Source of the DNA: Planctomycetota bacterium
Lineage (GTDB): Bacteria; Planctomycetota; Planctomycetia; Pirellulales; UBA1268
Reading direction: 5' to 3'
Assembly: GCA_003669585.1 (NCBI GenBank)
Contig: QWOQ01000007.1
Span: 604,694-668,693 of the forward strand
DNA length: 64,000 nucleotides
The position numbers and the translations under genes are program-made. Position 1 is the stretch's first letter; every line of letters starts with the position of its first letter. This document shows positions 44,208-53,236 of this stretch, in pieces. A model generated the notes under the pieces. It saw only the letters and a list, made by a program, of their open reading frames with translations. It did no database searches and was not told where the DNA came from.

Positions 44208-45056
44208 ATGCTCACTTTCTACCTGCACATTCCGAAGACCGCTGGTCAGACGCTCCATCGCTGGCTGAATCTCGTCTACGGGCCGGAGCACACGCTCGTC
44301 TGGAACCCGCGGAAAAGGTTGGGGCTTCCCCACATTCAGCGGGAACTGGCGACGCTTCTCGAGGAACGGCCTGGGGTGCAAGCTGTCGCGGGACATTTCC
44401 CATACGGTGTGCATGAGGTCCTCGGCGATCGGCCGCATCGCTACGTGACGTTTCTTCGTGACCCCGTTGATCGTTGGATCAGCGAACGGGTCCACCACCT
44501 CACCAAGAATGCGGACTACCACCTATTGAAAAGGTCGTTCGCCGAACTCTACGGCGATTTCGACCTGTTCGCGCTCCTGAAATCCACGATCACCAACGAT
44601 GACGACATCAACTGCCAGTCACGGCTAGTGCGGGAAGGCTGCGACCTCTCTGACGACGAGGCTCTGGCCCGCTTCTGGTTCGTCGGACGCCAGGAGTCGT
44701 TGTCCGCGGACTGCAACCGGCTGGCACAACTCTTGGGCTACGAGCCGATCCCGCTGCCCGAGTCGCAAAATGTTGCCGGCATCGGCGACATTCGCTCCGC
44801 CCTTGCGCCGGAAGAGATCCAGTGGATCGAGGGGCGTAACACCTCCGACTTCGGCCTCTGCAGCAAGGTCCCGGTCTCCGCGTGCTGCGCGACGCCAGCC
44901 CCGGCGGTGGACCGCGGAGCCTTGGCGGCGGCAATCCTGCAGGGGGCACTGGCCCGCATGAGCGCATGCTTCTTAGCACTCAAAGCCGATCGCGAAAAGG
45001 CACAGTTGATCATAGACCACCTCGCAGCCCGGACTCATCACTCCGTCTCTTCTTGA
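44208..45056 (+). CDS. Sulfotransferase family 2-type protein
   Basis: A 282-residue protein with FYLHIPKTAGQTLHRWL (P-loop, from residue 4), RYVTFLRDPVDRWISERVHH (3'-phosphate motif, near residue 83) and FWFVGRQESLSADCNRLAQL near 170. The HIPKTAG motif is typical of Sulfotransfer_2 enzymes such as heparan sulfate 2-O-type sulfotransferases. ATG 44208 is 3 residues before the conserved strand, so it is preferred over an upstream start at 44073. It stands alone between a duplicated AlgJ scrap and an IS relic. Confidence 0.85.
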   Translation: MLTFYLHIPKTAGQTLHRWLNLVYGPEHTLVWNPRKRLGLPHIQRELATLLEERPGVQAVAGHFPYGVHEVLGDRPHRYVTFLRDPVDRWISERVHHLTKNADYHLLKRSFAELYGDFDLFALLKSTITNDDDINCQSRLVREGCDLSDDEALARFWFVGRQESLSADCNRLAQLLGYEPIPLPESQNVAGIGDIRSALAPEEIQWIEGRNTSDFGLCSKVPVSACCATPAPAVDRGALAAAILQGALARMSACFLALKADREKAQLIIDHLAARTHHSVSS

Positions 45057-45148
45057 AGCCTATAGTTCCCTAAATAGTCACCGTTGGATCATCTGGAAAA
45101 CGCCGTGTGAGCGGGCCAGCCATTCGATCTGTTGCACTCTGGAAAAAC

Positions 45149-45213
45149 TCATCATCCGGAACATGCCGCGTCCGTCGGCTATTCTCCGTCTCGAGATCCT
45201 TCAGCCGCTTGGC
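45149..45213 (-). mobile_element. IS3-family relic (orfA-orfB junction piece)
   Basis: The minus strand reads AAKRLKDLETENSR directly joined to RHVPDDE. These match orfA (AKRLKDLEKENSR) and orfB (RHVPDDE) of the intact element at 52881-54167, with about 200 bases between them deleted. It is a small internally deleted relic in opposite orientation to the intact element and next to the AlgJ-like gene's 3' end. Confidence 0.8.
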
Positions 45214-45254
45214 CGCGGTCTTTTTCGGACCGGCCGATACGCCCTGAACTTCAA

Positions 45255-46403
45255 TCACTCGGCGGGCATCGGCACTGTCAGGAATCGCTCCACGAACTGG
45301 TAGACCACCACGTCCGGACGGCAGGCTTCCACGAGCGGCCGATCGAACTGCAGCCCGCGGTGCTCCACAATCACCGCCTCGCCAAACGTCTCGGCGAGCT
45401 GCGGATAGACGGAAATCGTGAACGAGTCCCGGTACCACAACACCTTGGGAGTGCCCGACCTGTCCGCCCGCAGCACGTCCACGTCGACACCCGCGATCGT
45501 GGTTCGCGTATTGCTTTTGAAGTGGCCAAGTCCCTCCAACTTGAACTTCCATTCTCCTTCGTGGGAAATCTGCGCCAAGCCAAGCATCCGAGCCAGATCC
45601 AGATCGGAGCCCGGTCTGACGTACCACTTCCGCTTCATGTTGGACTCCATCAGCGGCACAAAAGGGGGAAACTTCGCCTGAATCCAGCCCATGATCGCGG
45701 GATAGGCCACCGTGAAGGCCCCTTCGATGGTCCAGTGCGTGTCTGCCTTAAGGAACACCTGCCGTGTGGCCTTGGCTGCCAGCAACCCGGGCGTGAGGTC
45801 CATGAAATCGAGCCGCGACTGCCTCTCCCGCAGCCGAAGAGACAGTTGATCGAGCCGGCTCTCTCCGTGGCTCTGGCCGATCCAGGCTGGCAGCTCCTCC
45901 CGATAGACGCGTTCCTTGTTGGGCACTGCGACTACGAGCATCGGAATGCCGCGCTCGGCGAGCCAGCGTTGCCGAGCTTCCATCACGTCGATCCAGCGAT
46001 CAAGCTCCTCTGGAGTAAACCGGTCGAGCCCGCGGGCCTGTTCGATCGATCGCTCGCCAGTGTAAAACAGCCAGCCATGGCGACCGAGTACGACCGAAGA
46101 CGACGTGCTGGTCTTTAAAATCCGCACGCGGATCGTATTATTTGCGAGCACGAGCGGGTTGCGAAACCCGAAGCGATCATTGAGCCAGGCCTCGAATTTT
46201 CCCGGCCAGGCCACCCAGTTGGCCGCCGTCTGCGGCCATGCGGGCAGCACGTGAGGCTCGCGCATCTCGAATGCCTTCACGTTGCAGCCGATACCGGCGA
46301 TCTGCCCAATGCCAGGCAGCATCATCAGCAGAATGAACAGGCCAACGCAGATCCGCTGCACGAGTGGATCGCGAACGAGAGGTATCTGCGGAGCGGCATT
46401 CAT
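45255..46403 (-). CDS. AlgJ/AlgX-like SGNH-type O-acetyltransferase partner
   Basis: A 382-residue protein with one N-terminal membrane segment (residues about 18-38) and a periplasmic SGNH-like domain. GRHGWLFYTGERSIEQARGL and NKERVYREELPAWI precede the catalytic-type VFLKADTHWTIEGAF (Asp-Thr-His-Trp) and the nucleophile region VLWYRDSFTISVYPQL. These are the AlgJ/AlgX hallmarks. It follows an AlgI-like MBOAT gene by 13 bp on the same strand; such pairs transfer acetyl groups across the membrane to exopolysaccharide. Together with the MBOAT gene it should O-acetylate the surface polymer. Confidence 0.9.
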   Translation of the reverse strand: MNAAPQIPLVRDPLVQRICVGLFILLMMLPGIGQIAGIGCNVKAFEMREPHVLPAWPQTAANWVAWPGKFEAWLNDRFGFRNPLVLANNTIRVRILKTSTSSSVVLGRHGWLFYTGERSIEQARGLDRFTPEELDRWIDVMEARQRWLAERGIPMLVVAVPNKERVYREELPAWIGQSHGESRLDQLSLRLRERQSRLDFMDLTPGLLAAKATRQVFLKADTHWTIEGAFTVAYPAIMGWIQAKFPPFVPLMESNMKRKWYVRPGSDLDLARMLGLAQISHEGEWKFKLEGLGHFKSNTRTTIAGVDVDVLRADRSGTPKVLWYRDSFTISVYPQLAETFGEAVIVEHRGLQFDRPLVEACRPDVVVYQFVERFLTVPMPAE

Positions 46404-46416
46404 GACGGCACCCTAT

Positions 46417-47853
46417 TCAAAACCGGTAGTAGATGAAGGGGTTGTACGTGCCCGCCGCCAGACTTGTCACCGCAAGCAAGAAGCTGGCCACGATCAACGC
46501 TAGGTAGACACCGTCGGCAATGCGCCGGCCAGGCACGCCTCCGCCACACGCCCCTGAGAGCCATTCGATCCCCCACCGCACGGCGTTTCCCATCAGGGGC
46601 GTGGCTGCCACCACACCGACTAGGAGAGCTAAATCGACCTCCGGGGTCAGGAACTGTCCAAGCACCGCGGCATTCTCGTCTAGCCGCCCCCATCCGGCCA
46701 TCGCCCTGAGCATCCCCAACGCATGGTCAATCGTGTCGGCACGGAAAAAGACCCAGCCCACCATCACGACGAGCATTACGTAGACATGCCGCACCACGGC
46801 CCCGCAGGCTTCGAGAAGCCGCGACACGCCGAGCCGCTCGATCACGAGAAAACCCCCATGCCACAGCCCCCAAACCACGAACGTCCAGTTGGCCCCGTGC
46901 CACAGGCCGCACAAGAGGAACACAATCAGCAGATTTCGGTACGTCGCCAGAGGGCCCGCACGGCTGCCACCCAGTGGGATGTAAAGATAGTCACGAAACC
47001 ACAAGGAGAGCGAAATGTGCCAGCGACGCCAGAAGTCGGTAATCGATGACGCTGCGTAGGGGTCGCGAAAGTTCTCAGGGAAGTGAAAGCCTATCATCAG
47101 CCCGAGGCCCACCGCCATCGTCGAGTAGCCGCAAAAATCGAAGAATATCTGCAACGTGTAGCAGGTGATTCCCAGCCAGGCGACCGGTGCCGCGAGAGTC
47201 GCTGGATCGAGGTCGAAGACCGCATCGGCCGGCACGGCCATCGTGTTGGCAATCAGCACTTTCTGAGCCAGGCCGATGATGAAGATCTGGATGCCGGCCG
47301 TGAACATGGCGAGAGTCGCCCGCCGATGATGCAATTCCTCACGAATGTTGTGAAACCGGATGATCGGGCCGGCCACGAGTTGCGGAAACATAGTAATGTA
47401 GACGGCGACATACATCAGGCTCCGTTCTACGGGCACCTGCCGCCGGTAGACGTCGATCAAGTAGGAAATCGCGTGGAAAGTGAAGAACGAGATGCCCAAC
47501 GGCAGATGCACGTCCGGCCGCGGCCCTGACACCAGCGACGGTACGATCTCCGCCGCGATGTCGTGAAAAAATCCAAGGTACTTGAAGTAACAAAGGGCGG
47601 TGAGGTTGGCCGTCACGCCAACCGCCAGAACCACCTGCCGGCTGCGTCCCTCCGCCGCCGCGCCGAGGAAGATGCCCAACGCCCAGTTCAGCACAATCGA
47701 GACCAACATGATGTAGGTGTAGAGCACCTCGCCGTAGGCGTAGAAGCAGAGGCTGAAGAAAAGCAGCACAGCGTGCTTGAAGGGCAGCGTGAGATAGCAC
47801 GCCAGAAAGATCGGCAAAAAATAGAAGATGAAAACGACCGAACTGAAGACCAT
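46417..47853 (-). CDS. MBOAT-family O-acyltransferase (AlgI-like)
   Basis: A 478-residue membrane-bound O-acyltransferase with about ten membrane segments. VFSSVVFIFYFLPIFLACYL opens the protein; PLGISFFTFHAISYLIDVYR, DFWRRWHISLSLWFRDYLYI and LCGLWHGANWTFVVWGLWHG (with the active-site His) are the AlgI/DltB hallmarks. It carries acyl groups, usually acetyl, from the cytoplasm to a periplasmic acceptor. It is followed directly by the AlgJ-like gene, and is 46 bp downstream of the tandem glycosyltransferase gene, so it probably belongs to the rfb operon transcript. Confidence 0.93.
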   Translation of the reverse strand: MVFSSVVFIFYFLPIFLACYLTLPFKHAVLLFFSLCFYAYGEVLYTYIMLVSIVLNWALGIFLGAAAEGRSRQVVLAVGVTANLTALCYFKYLGFFHDIAAEIVPSLVSGPRPDVHLPLGISFFTFHAISYLIDVYRRQVPVERSLMYVAVYITMFPQLVAGPIIRFHNIREELHHRRATLAMFTAGIQIFIIGLAQKVLIANTMAVPADAVFDLDPATLAAPVAWLGITCYTLQIFFDFCGYSTMAVGLGLMIGFHFPENFRDPYAASSITDFWRRWHISLSLWFRDYLYIPLGGSRAGPLATYRNLLIVFLLCGLWHGANWTFVVWGLWHGGFLVIERLGVSRLLEACGAVVRHVYVMLVVMVGWVFFRADTIDHALGMLRAMAGWGRLDENAAVLGQFLTPEVDLALLVGVVAATPLMGNAVRWGIEWLSGACGGGVPGRRIADGVYLALIVASFLLAVTSLAAGTYNPFIYYRF

Positions 47854-47899
47854 GTTTTACTTTCACGCCAGTCGGCTTCTCAGGGACATGCAACCCGCC

Positions 47900-50437
47900 T
47901 CAGCCCACCCGCTTGCCGCGAACCACGTCGGCCAGGGGACGAATGGCGTTTTGCCACAGATACTTTTCCCGAATCGCGTCGGCCGCCTGTCGCATGGCCG
48001 CCAGTTTCGCAGCATTGTCGAGGGTCGCAGCGAGTGTGGCAGCGAGCGCCGCCGGATCCGTGGCGTCGACGCGAACGGCCGCCCCAGCGGCAATCATTTC
48101 TTCGCTCAACGGATCCCCGCCGTTGGTCGCCAGCGGAGTTCGGGTCCACAGGTAGTCAACCACCCGCGTCCGCCAGGCAAGGAGGTTCTCCATGCCCGGC
48201 TGATTGGCGAAGCAGATGAGGTCGGCATCGAGATACCAGTCGCCCCGCTCATGGAAGGGTACCCAGTCAATCAGGTGCACGAGCGGCCGGATCGCCGGGT
48301 CCTCGATCATCTTCATCATCCGCTCGTAAGACTTCTCGAAATCTGGGTGATTCACGAACGGGTTTTTCGCCCCGACGATCACGAGGCCGACGGCATGCTT
48401 CTCCGATAACGCCTTGACCGCCTCCAGCAGACAGCCGATGTCGAACCACGGATAGACACCGCCGAACCAGAGCAACTTCCACGCTCCAGGAACGGGAATG
48501 AGTTCCGAACATGGCCGCCGCTCAGGAACGGCCTCGGCTTCGTGGATGCCATAGGGCACGATCAGAAATGGGTCGTCGTCATACGTGATCGGATTGATCC
48601 TGCCGATCGCCGCCAGAACGCCGGTGTAGTACCGCTTTTGCGCCTCGGTCGCGCAGAGGAAATAGTCACCCCGCTTGAGGCACGCCTCCCAGATCCGGCG
48701 ATCCCTTTCGAAGGCGACAAGCTCGCCAGCGCGGTTGGCCGAACGACGGGCACAGACCTCGATGTGGATCGGGACATAGGCGTCCCAGACCAGCACCTGA
48801 TGCTCGAGCACCGCGTCGATGATGCGGACCGAATCATCCCCGAGACAGTAGCTGGCCACGACCACGTCGTGTTCCGCGATCATCTCCGCTAACGTCTCGT
48901 GACCCCACCTCGCGATGCGCACGCCTTCGAATTCGGCGGGCATCATTGGCAAGTCGTACCATACGGGGATGGCGAGCGTCACCACACTTTCGGGCACTGA
49001 CTTCGCGAGGGCGGATGCCAGCCCCCAATTCCGCAGGCCGGTGCCCTCCACCGTGCCGACGCCTGGAATGGGTGGTGGTCCGTAGGAGATCACCAGAACA
49101 TTCTGGCCGTAGGCTTGCTTCCAGACTTCACCGCTGCTGGGCGCGGTCGACCGCTGCCTTGTTTTGTCCACCGTCGGTGGCTCGACTGCGTCCTGAATGG
49201 CTCTGGTCACGTCGTCCAGACACCGAGACCACTGGTACCTCTCCCAAATCGGCGTTTCAGTGGCTCGATTTCGGCCGCGGTCGAGCCTCGTACAAACGGC
49301 GATCGCCATCGCATCGACATCGAGGTACGGAACAAAAATGGCCTCGTCCTCCGAGAGCATCTCGGCAGCCCCAACGGCCCCGTGAAACGACACCACCGGA
49401 CACCCCGCAGCGGCCGCCTCGAGCGCAACCATGCCGCACGATTCCTCGCGAGAAGGAAATACGAATACATCTGCCGCAGCAAAGTATCTCGACGGATTCT
49501 CCTTCTCGCCCACGAAGTGGATCCGCTCGGAGAGTCCCAACTGTCGGATGTCGTGACACGCCCAGGGTTTCGACTGATCGTCCCAACGCCCCACCCAAAC
49601 GAAGTGAACATCGTTCCCGGATGCCGGTTGCTTATCGATCACCTTGGAGCCCAGCTGCACGAACAAATCGACGCCCTTTCGCTGTTCGGCGCGGCCGCAG
49701 GCCAGCACGATCCTCGCTTCAGGCCGCAGGCCGAGTTCCTTACGAACGGCCTGCCGTTCCTCGGCACAATTTAAGTTGGCCGGCGGCGCGTCGATGCCGT
49801 AAGGCACGAGCGAGATCCTGCCCGGTGGAATTCCGTACGCTTCTGTGAGCGAAGTGGCGACGAGCTGCGACGGGCAGACGATGTGCCGCGACGCACTCGC
49901 CATGCGTTGGACGGTCTTGCGGCCGCCAAAAAATTCGTCGATCACGGTGGCCGTCTCGTGAATCCACGCCACGACAGGCACGCCCTTTAGGCGACACTGC
50001 TCGGCGACTCGAGCAGTGGCAATCGTGTTGCAGACGACGACACATGGAGAAGACGAGTGCCGGAGCGCGTCGGCAAGGTCGGCAAACACGTCCACGAGGT
50101 TAGGCACGACGATTGTGGGTGCGACGGCAGCAAAATCCTCCCGCAACGGCCCGTCCGCCAAGAGGACAACGCGGCAGCCGATGTCTGCGGTCGATTGCAG
50201 GTGTCGGGCCAGCCGTAGAAGGATCATCGGCGCGCCGCTGCGCGTGGCCTCGTGTCCGACGAGGATCACATGGGGGCGGGTGCCTCGGGGTACCCAAGAG
50301 GTGGGAATAGTCCGTTGTCCCAGGCTCTTGCGTTGGCGGGCCCGGTGCCGACGGCTCGCAAGCTGTATGGCGGTGGCGAGCCCCTTGAATCCGGGAATGC
50401 AGCCCAAGAATTCAGCAACTCTTCTGCCAATTTTCAT
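47900..50437 (-). CDS. Tandem two-domain glycosyltransferase (GT4-type)
   Basis: An 845-residue protein carrying two GT-B modules. The first (residues about 50-430) shows VILVGHEATRSGAPMILLRL, SLVPYGIDAP, LACGRAEQRKGVDLFVQLGS and FPSREESCGMVALEAAAAGC, a typical GT4 EX7E-type signature. The second (about 460-840) begins GQNVLVISYGPPPIPGVG, with FLIVPYGIHEAE, KLLWFGGVYPWFDIGCLLEA and the last-strand region PGMENLLAWRTRVVDYLWTR. The ATG at 50437 overlaps the rfbD stop by 4 bp (ATGA). Two sugar transfers per polypeptide are plausible. Confidence 0.87.
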   Translation of the reverse strand: MKIGRRVAEFLGCIPGFKGLATAIQLASRRHRARQRKSLGQRTIPTSWVPRGTRPHVILVGHEATRSGAPMILLRLARHLQSTADIGCRVVLLADGPLREDFAAVAPTIVVPNLVDVFADLADALRHSSSPCVVVCNTIATARVAEQCRLKGVPVVAWIHETATVIDEFFGGRKTVQRMASASRHIVCPSQLVATSLTEAYGIPPGRISLVPYGIDAPPANLNCAEERQAVRKELGLRPEARIVLACGRAEQRKGVDLFVQLGSKVIDKQPASGNDVHFVWVGRWDDQSKPWACHDIRQLGLSERIHFVGEKENPSRYFAAADVFVFPSREESCGMVALEAAAAGCPVVSFHGAVGAAEMLSEDEAIFVPYLDVDAMAIAVCTRLDRGRNRATETPIWERYQWSRCLDDVTRAIQDAVEPPTVDKTRQRSTAPSSGEVWKQAYGQNVLVISYGPPPIPGVGTVEGTGLRNWGLASALAKSVPESVVTLAIPVWYDLPMMPAEFEGVRIARWGHETLAEMIAEHDVVVASYCLGDDSVRIIDAVLEHQVLVWDAYVPIHIEVCARRSANRAGELVAFERDRRIWEACLKRGDYFLCATEAQKRYYTGVLAAIGRINPITYDDDPFLIVPYGIHEAEAVPERRPCSELIPVPGAWKLLWFGGVYPWFDIGCLLEAVKALSEKHAVGLVIVGAKNPFVNHPDFEKSYERMMKMIEDPAIRPLVHLIDWVPFHERGDWYLDADLICFANQPGMENLLAWRTRVVDYLWTRTPLATNGGDPLSEEMIAAGAAVRVDATDPAALAATLAATLDNAAKLAAMRQAADAIREKYLWQNAIRPLADVVRGKRVG

Positions 50438-51354
50438 AAAACTTCTGTCTGACTGGGTTTCAGGAATAGGTTGCTTGCAATCCTTTTCAACGTGTCCTTG
50501 GCGTAGTCTGCCACACCTTGCCGCCAATCTGGAAGTCCATTTGTCAGCACATTTGCGAGCTTTTTCGTATTCAGAACGCTGTACGAGGGCCGTTCGACTT
50601 TGGACGGATACTCTCGGGCGGCAATCGGTTTTGCTCTGGTCGCCTTGCCGGCTTGTTGAAAGAGTTCCTCGGCCAATGCGTGCCACGAGGTGCCGCCACA
50701 GTTGGTGACGTGGAATGTGCCCGTCTGAGCCGCTGCCATTAAACCCAGAATGCCCCGGGCGACGTGCGGCACATAACTCGGCGTGCAAAATTGATCGCTG
50801 ACAACGCTCACTTCCGGACGATCAAGCGCCAGCGAGAGCATCGTGTCGAGAAAGTTCCGGCCTCGCACAGGCCCATTGTCGCCGACTGAATACAGACCGC
50901 ACGTGCGCACGATCAGATGATTGTCGTAGCCGCGGGCCGCTAACTCGCCGGCGAGTTTGCTGCTGCCATACGCATTGAGCGGGCCGGTGGCATCCTCTTC
51001 GCAGTAGGGAAAATCGCGCGTGCGATCGGCGCCAAAAACATAATCGGTGCTCACCTGCACCAACAGCGTGCCTGTGGTGCGGCAAACGCTCACCAGGGAT
51101 GCAACGGCATTGGCGTTGGCTTCAAAGCAGGCTTCTGCTTGCGTTTCGGCAGCGTCCACGGCCGTCCACGCGGCACAGTTGATGAAAGCGAGTGGCTGCC
51201 AGCGCTCAAAGACAGACCGAATCTCTGCTGGGTTTGTAATATCGAGCGACGACCTAGGCAGCGGCACCGCGGCCGCGCCGAGTTGCCGGCAGAGTTCCTT
51301 GCCGAGTTGTCCCTTGGCCCCCGTCACCCCGATGGATTCTGCCGGCCACTGCAT
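50434..51354 (-). CDS. rfbD: dTDP-4-dehydrorhamnose reductase
   Basis: A 306-residue short-chain dehydrogenase of the RfbD family. [13 protein letters not shown] is the NAD(P)-binding loop, STDYVFGA with [11 protein letters not shown] contains the catalytic Tyr and Lys, and [12 protein letters not shown] is typical. It reduces dTDP-4-dehydro-6-deoxy-L-mannose to dTDP-L-rhamnose. The start lies 101 bp inside the rfbA 3' end, an unusually long overlap; the stop overlaps the tandem glycosyltransferase start by 4 bp. A copy of its last 35 codons survives upstream of rfbB (42423-42527). Confidence 0.94.
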   Translation of the reverse strand: MQWPAESIGVTGAKGQLGKELCRQLGAAAVPLPRSSLDITNPAEIRSVFERWQPLAFINCAAWTAVDAAETQAEACFEANANAVASLVSVCRTTGTLLVQVSTDYVFGADRTRDFPYCEEDATGPLNAYGSSKLAGELAARGYDNHLIVRTCGLYSVGDNGPVRGRNFLDTMLSLALDRPEVSVVSDQFCTPSYVPHVARGILGLMAAAQTGTFHVTNCGGTSWHALAEELFQQAGKATRAKPIAAREYPSKVERPSYSVLNTKKLANVLTNGLPDWRQGVADYAKDTLKRIASNLFLKPSQTEVL

Positions 51355-52252
51355 CGTACTGCTCCTCTTCCTGCTTCCCTTCCAGAATTGTCTCGGCTGC
51401 GATCTCGATCAGATATTTTCCGTAGTCGCTTTTCATCCGCGACCCCGCCGCCGCCAACTCATCAGCCGTGAGATAGCCCAGAAGAAAAGCGATTTCCTCC
51501 AGGCAGGCGATCTTCAATCCCTGCCGCTCCTGAATGGTTTGCACGAATTGCGATGCGTGCAGAAGCGAATCGGGGGTGCCGGTGTCGAGCCAGGCAAAAC
51601 CCCGCCCGAGCTTTTCCACGTGCAGATCGCCGCGATCGAGATAGACCCGGTTCAAGTCTGTGATTTCATATTCGCCCCTTCGGCTCGGCTGCAAATCGCG
51701 AGCGATGTCGGCCACGTCGCTGTCGTAGAAATAGAGACCCGGCACCGCAAAGTGCGACTTGGGCACAGAGGGTTTTTCCTCCAGTGAAATCGCCCTGCCG
51801 TCGGCGTCAAACTCAACCACGCCAAACCGCTCGGGATCGCGCACCTGATAGGCAAACACCGTCGCGCCATCTATGCGACAGACGGCCCGGTGCAGCGTTT
51901 CCTGAAAGCCGTGGCCGTAAAAGATGTTGTCGCCCAAAACGAGCGCAGCAGCGTCGTAGGCCAGAAAGCGGCGACCGATCGTAAACGCCTGTGCCAAGCC
52001 CTCGGGCTTGGGTTGCTCGGCATAGGAAAGTGCAATCCCAAACGCCGAGCCGTCGCCGAGGAGTTGTTGAAAGTGAGGCAGGTCGTGCGGCGTTGAAATC
52101 AAAAGAATGTCGCGGATGCCGGCGAGCATCAACGCCGAGAGCGGATAATAGACCATCGGCTTGTCGTAAATCGGCAGCAGTTGCTTCGAAATTGCCAGCG
52201 TCATCGGATGCAGACGCGTGCCGGAGCCACCGGCCAAAACAATGCCTTTCAT
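51254..52252 (-). CDS. rfbA: Glucose-1-phosphate thymidylyltransferase
   Basis: A 332-residue RfbA with the nucleotide-binding start [56 protein letters not shown] and [20 protein letters not shown]. It makes dTDP-glucose from glucose-1-phosphate and dTTP. Typical RfbA proteins end near residue 295; here about 37 extra residues after [10 protein letters not shown] (rich in Gly, Arg and Thr) are read out of frame through the first 101 bp of rfbD. The start overlaps rfbC by 4 bp (ATGA). Confidence 0.95.
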   Translation of the reverse strand: MKGIVLAGGSGTRLHPMTLAISKQLLPIYDKPMVYYPLSALMLAGIRDILLISTPHDLPHFQQLLGDGSAFGIALSYAEQPKPEGLAQAFTIGRRFLAYDAAALVLGDNIFYGHGFQETLHRAVCRIDGATVFAYQVRDPERFGVVEFDADGRAISLEEKPSVPKSHFAVPGLYFYDSDVADIARDLQPSRRGEYEITDLNRVYLDRGDLHVEKLGRGFAWLDTGTPDSLLHASQFVQTIQERQGLKIACLEEIAFLLGYLTADELAAAGSRMKSDYGKYLIEIAAETILEGKQEEEQYDAVAGRIHRGDGGQGTTRQGTLPATRRGRGAAA

Positions 52253-52749
52253 ATTGACCCCTTTATGTTGGGCGAGAGTTGCGTGAGTTGGTAGGGGGAA
52301 TCAGCCGACTGCTCGTGGCGAATTTCGTCGACGGGTTCTTGTTTCCCCTTGCCGGCATAGAGCCGATTGGGGGCGTTGAAAACCCAGCCCGGCACATCGC
52401 TCACATTGCGATAGGCGTGTACCACTCCTGGAGGAATCGACACCGCACAGGGATTCGTCTGTCCACAAATCGTGCGAGTCTGCACTTTATGGGTTGGCGA
52501 ATTCGGGCGGGCATCCCAGAGGACGAGTTCAAAATCTCCTGGGCCCATAAATGCAAAAAGGTCTGTCTGATCGACGTGTTCGTGTGGCCCGCGGGCCACG
52601 CCCGGCAGCGTCTGACTCACATAGGCCATCACCGGATGGAGCGAGTCGGCCAGTTCGTCTTCGCGGTAGATTTCTACGAGCCAACCTCTGGAATCGGCGT
52701 GCTGCGACAGCGGCTTAAAAAAAACATCGGCAATGTGCGGGGCACTCAC
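52249..52749 (-). CDS. rfbC: dTDP-4-dehydrorhamnose 3,5-epimerase-type protein
   Basis: A 166-residue cupin-fold protein of the RfbC family from GTG 52749: [40 protein letters not shown] (with the catalytic-type His) and [20 protein letters not shown]. An AGGAGG at 52758-52763 lies 8 bases upstream of the GTG, and this decides the start; the ATG at 52821 would add 24 residues that look untranslated. It epimerises the 4-keto sugar on the way to dTDP-L-rhamnose. It is the first gene of the operon. Its promoter must lie in the 130 bp before the IS element. Confidence 0.9.
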   Translation of the reverse strand: MSAPHIADVFFKPLSQHADSRGWLVEIYREDELADSLHPVMAYVSQTLPGVARGPHEHVDQTDLFAFMGPGDFELVLWDARPNSPTHKVQTRTICGQTNPCAVSIPPGVVHAYRNVSDVPGWVFNAPNRLYAGKGKQEPVDEIRHEQSADSPYQLTQLSPNIKGSI

Positions 52750-52757
52750 GATCAATT

Positions 52758-52763
52758 CCTCCT
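52758..52763 (-). promoter_or_regulatory. Shine-Dalgarno site that sets the rfbC start
   Basis: AGGAGG on the minus strand, 8 bases before GTG 52749. It supports the shorter rfbC form over an upstream ATG. Confidence 0.75.
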
Positions 52764-52954
52764 GCTGCTCCTGCCGCAGCCCAGTGCGACGGAGAAGGGG
52801 GAGAAATATACAATGTGCCACGCCGCCGCCAGACCAGTTGGGGCGTATAAAAAGCGGTCAGGAATTTTTGTTTTGAAGTCTGACCTGCCCCCCTTAAACA
52901 GCACCACTTTCAGAGAGAGAATCTGGTGGTGTGAAAACCAAAGGAGGACATTCA

Positions 52955-53236
52955 ATGCCACGCGGAAAGAAAGAACTGGCCGAGCAGATCATTCCCAAGC
53001 TACGAGAGGTCGAAGTGGAGGTGGGGAGAGGCAAGACCGTCATTGAGGCGATCAAGAAGATCGGCGTGACGGAGCAGACGTACTACAGATGGAAGAAGCA
53101 GTACGGTGGCCTCCGGATTGACCAGGCTAAGCGGCTGAAGGATCTCGAGAAGGAGAACTCCCGACTGAAGCGGTTATTGGCCGACGCCGAACTCGATAAG
53201 GCGATTCTTCGGGAGGCCGCATCGGGAAACTTCTGA
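52955..53236 (+). CDS. IS3-family transposase orfA
   Basis: A 93-residue HTH protein starting MPRGKKELAEQIIPKLREVE, with the helix-turn-helix around VIEAIKKIGVTEQTYYRWKK and a leucine-zipper-like RLKDLEKENSRLKRLLADAE. AGGAGG at 52942-52947 is its ribosome-binding site. The last residues GNF and stop TGA overlap the slippery site used to make the full transposase. Confidence 0.93.
   Translation: MPRGKKELAEQIIPKLREVEVEVGRGKTVIEAIKKIGVTEQTYYRWKKQYGGLRIDQAKRLKDLEKENSRLKRLLADAELDKAILREAASGNF
53224..53230 (+). promoter_or_regulatory. Slippery heptamer G GGA AAC for -1 frameshifting
   Basis: In the orfA frame the bases read TCG GGA AAC TTC TGA, which gives the heptamer GGGAAAC with the X-XXY-YYZ pattern. 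A -1 shift there continues KLLSPAKRQRTV into orfB. The position, just before the orfA stop, is where IS3 elements usually place their programmed frameshift. Confidence 0.7.

Noticed and set aside
45057..45627. Minus-strand 185-residue frame as a gene
   Set aside because: It combines an IS3 relic with an antisense/out-of-frame part of the AlgJ-like gene.
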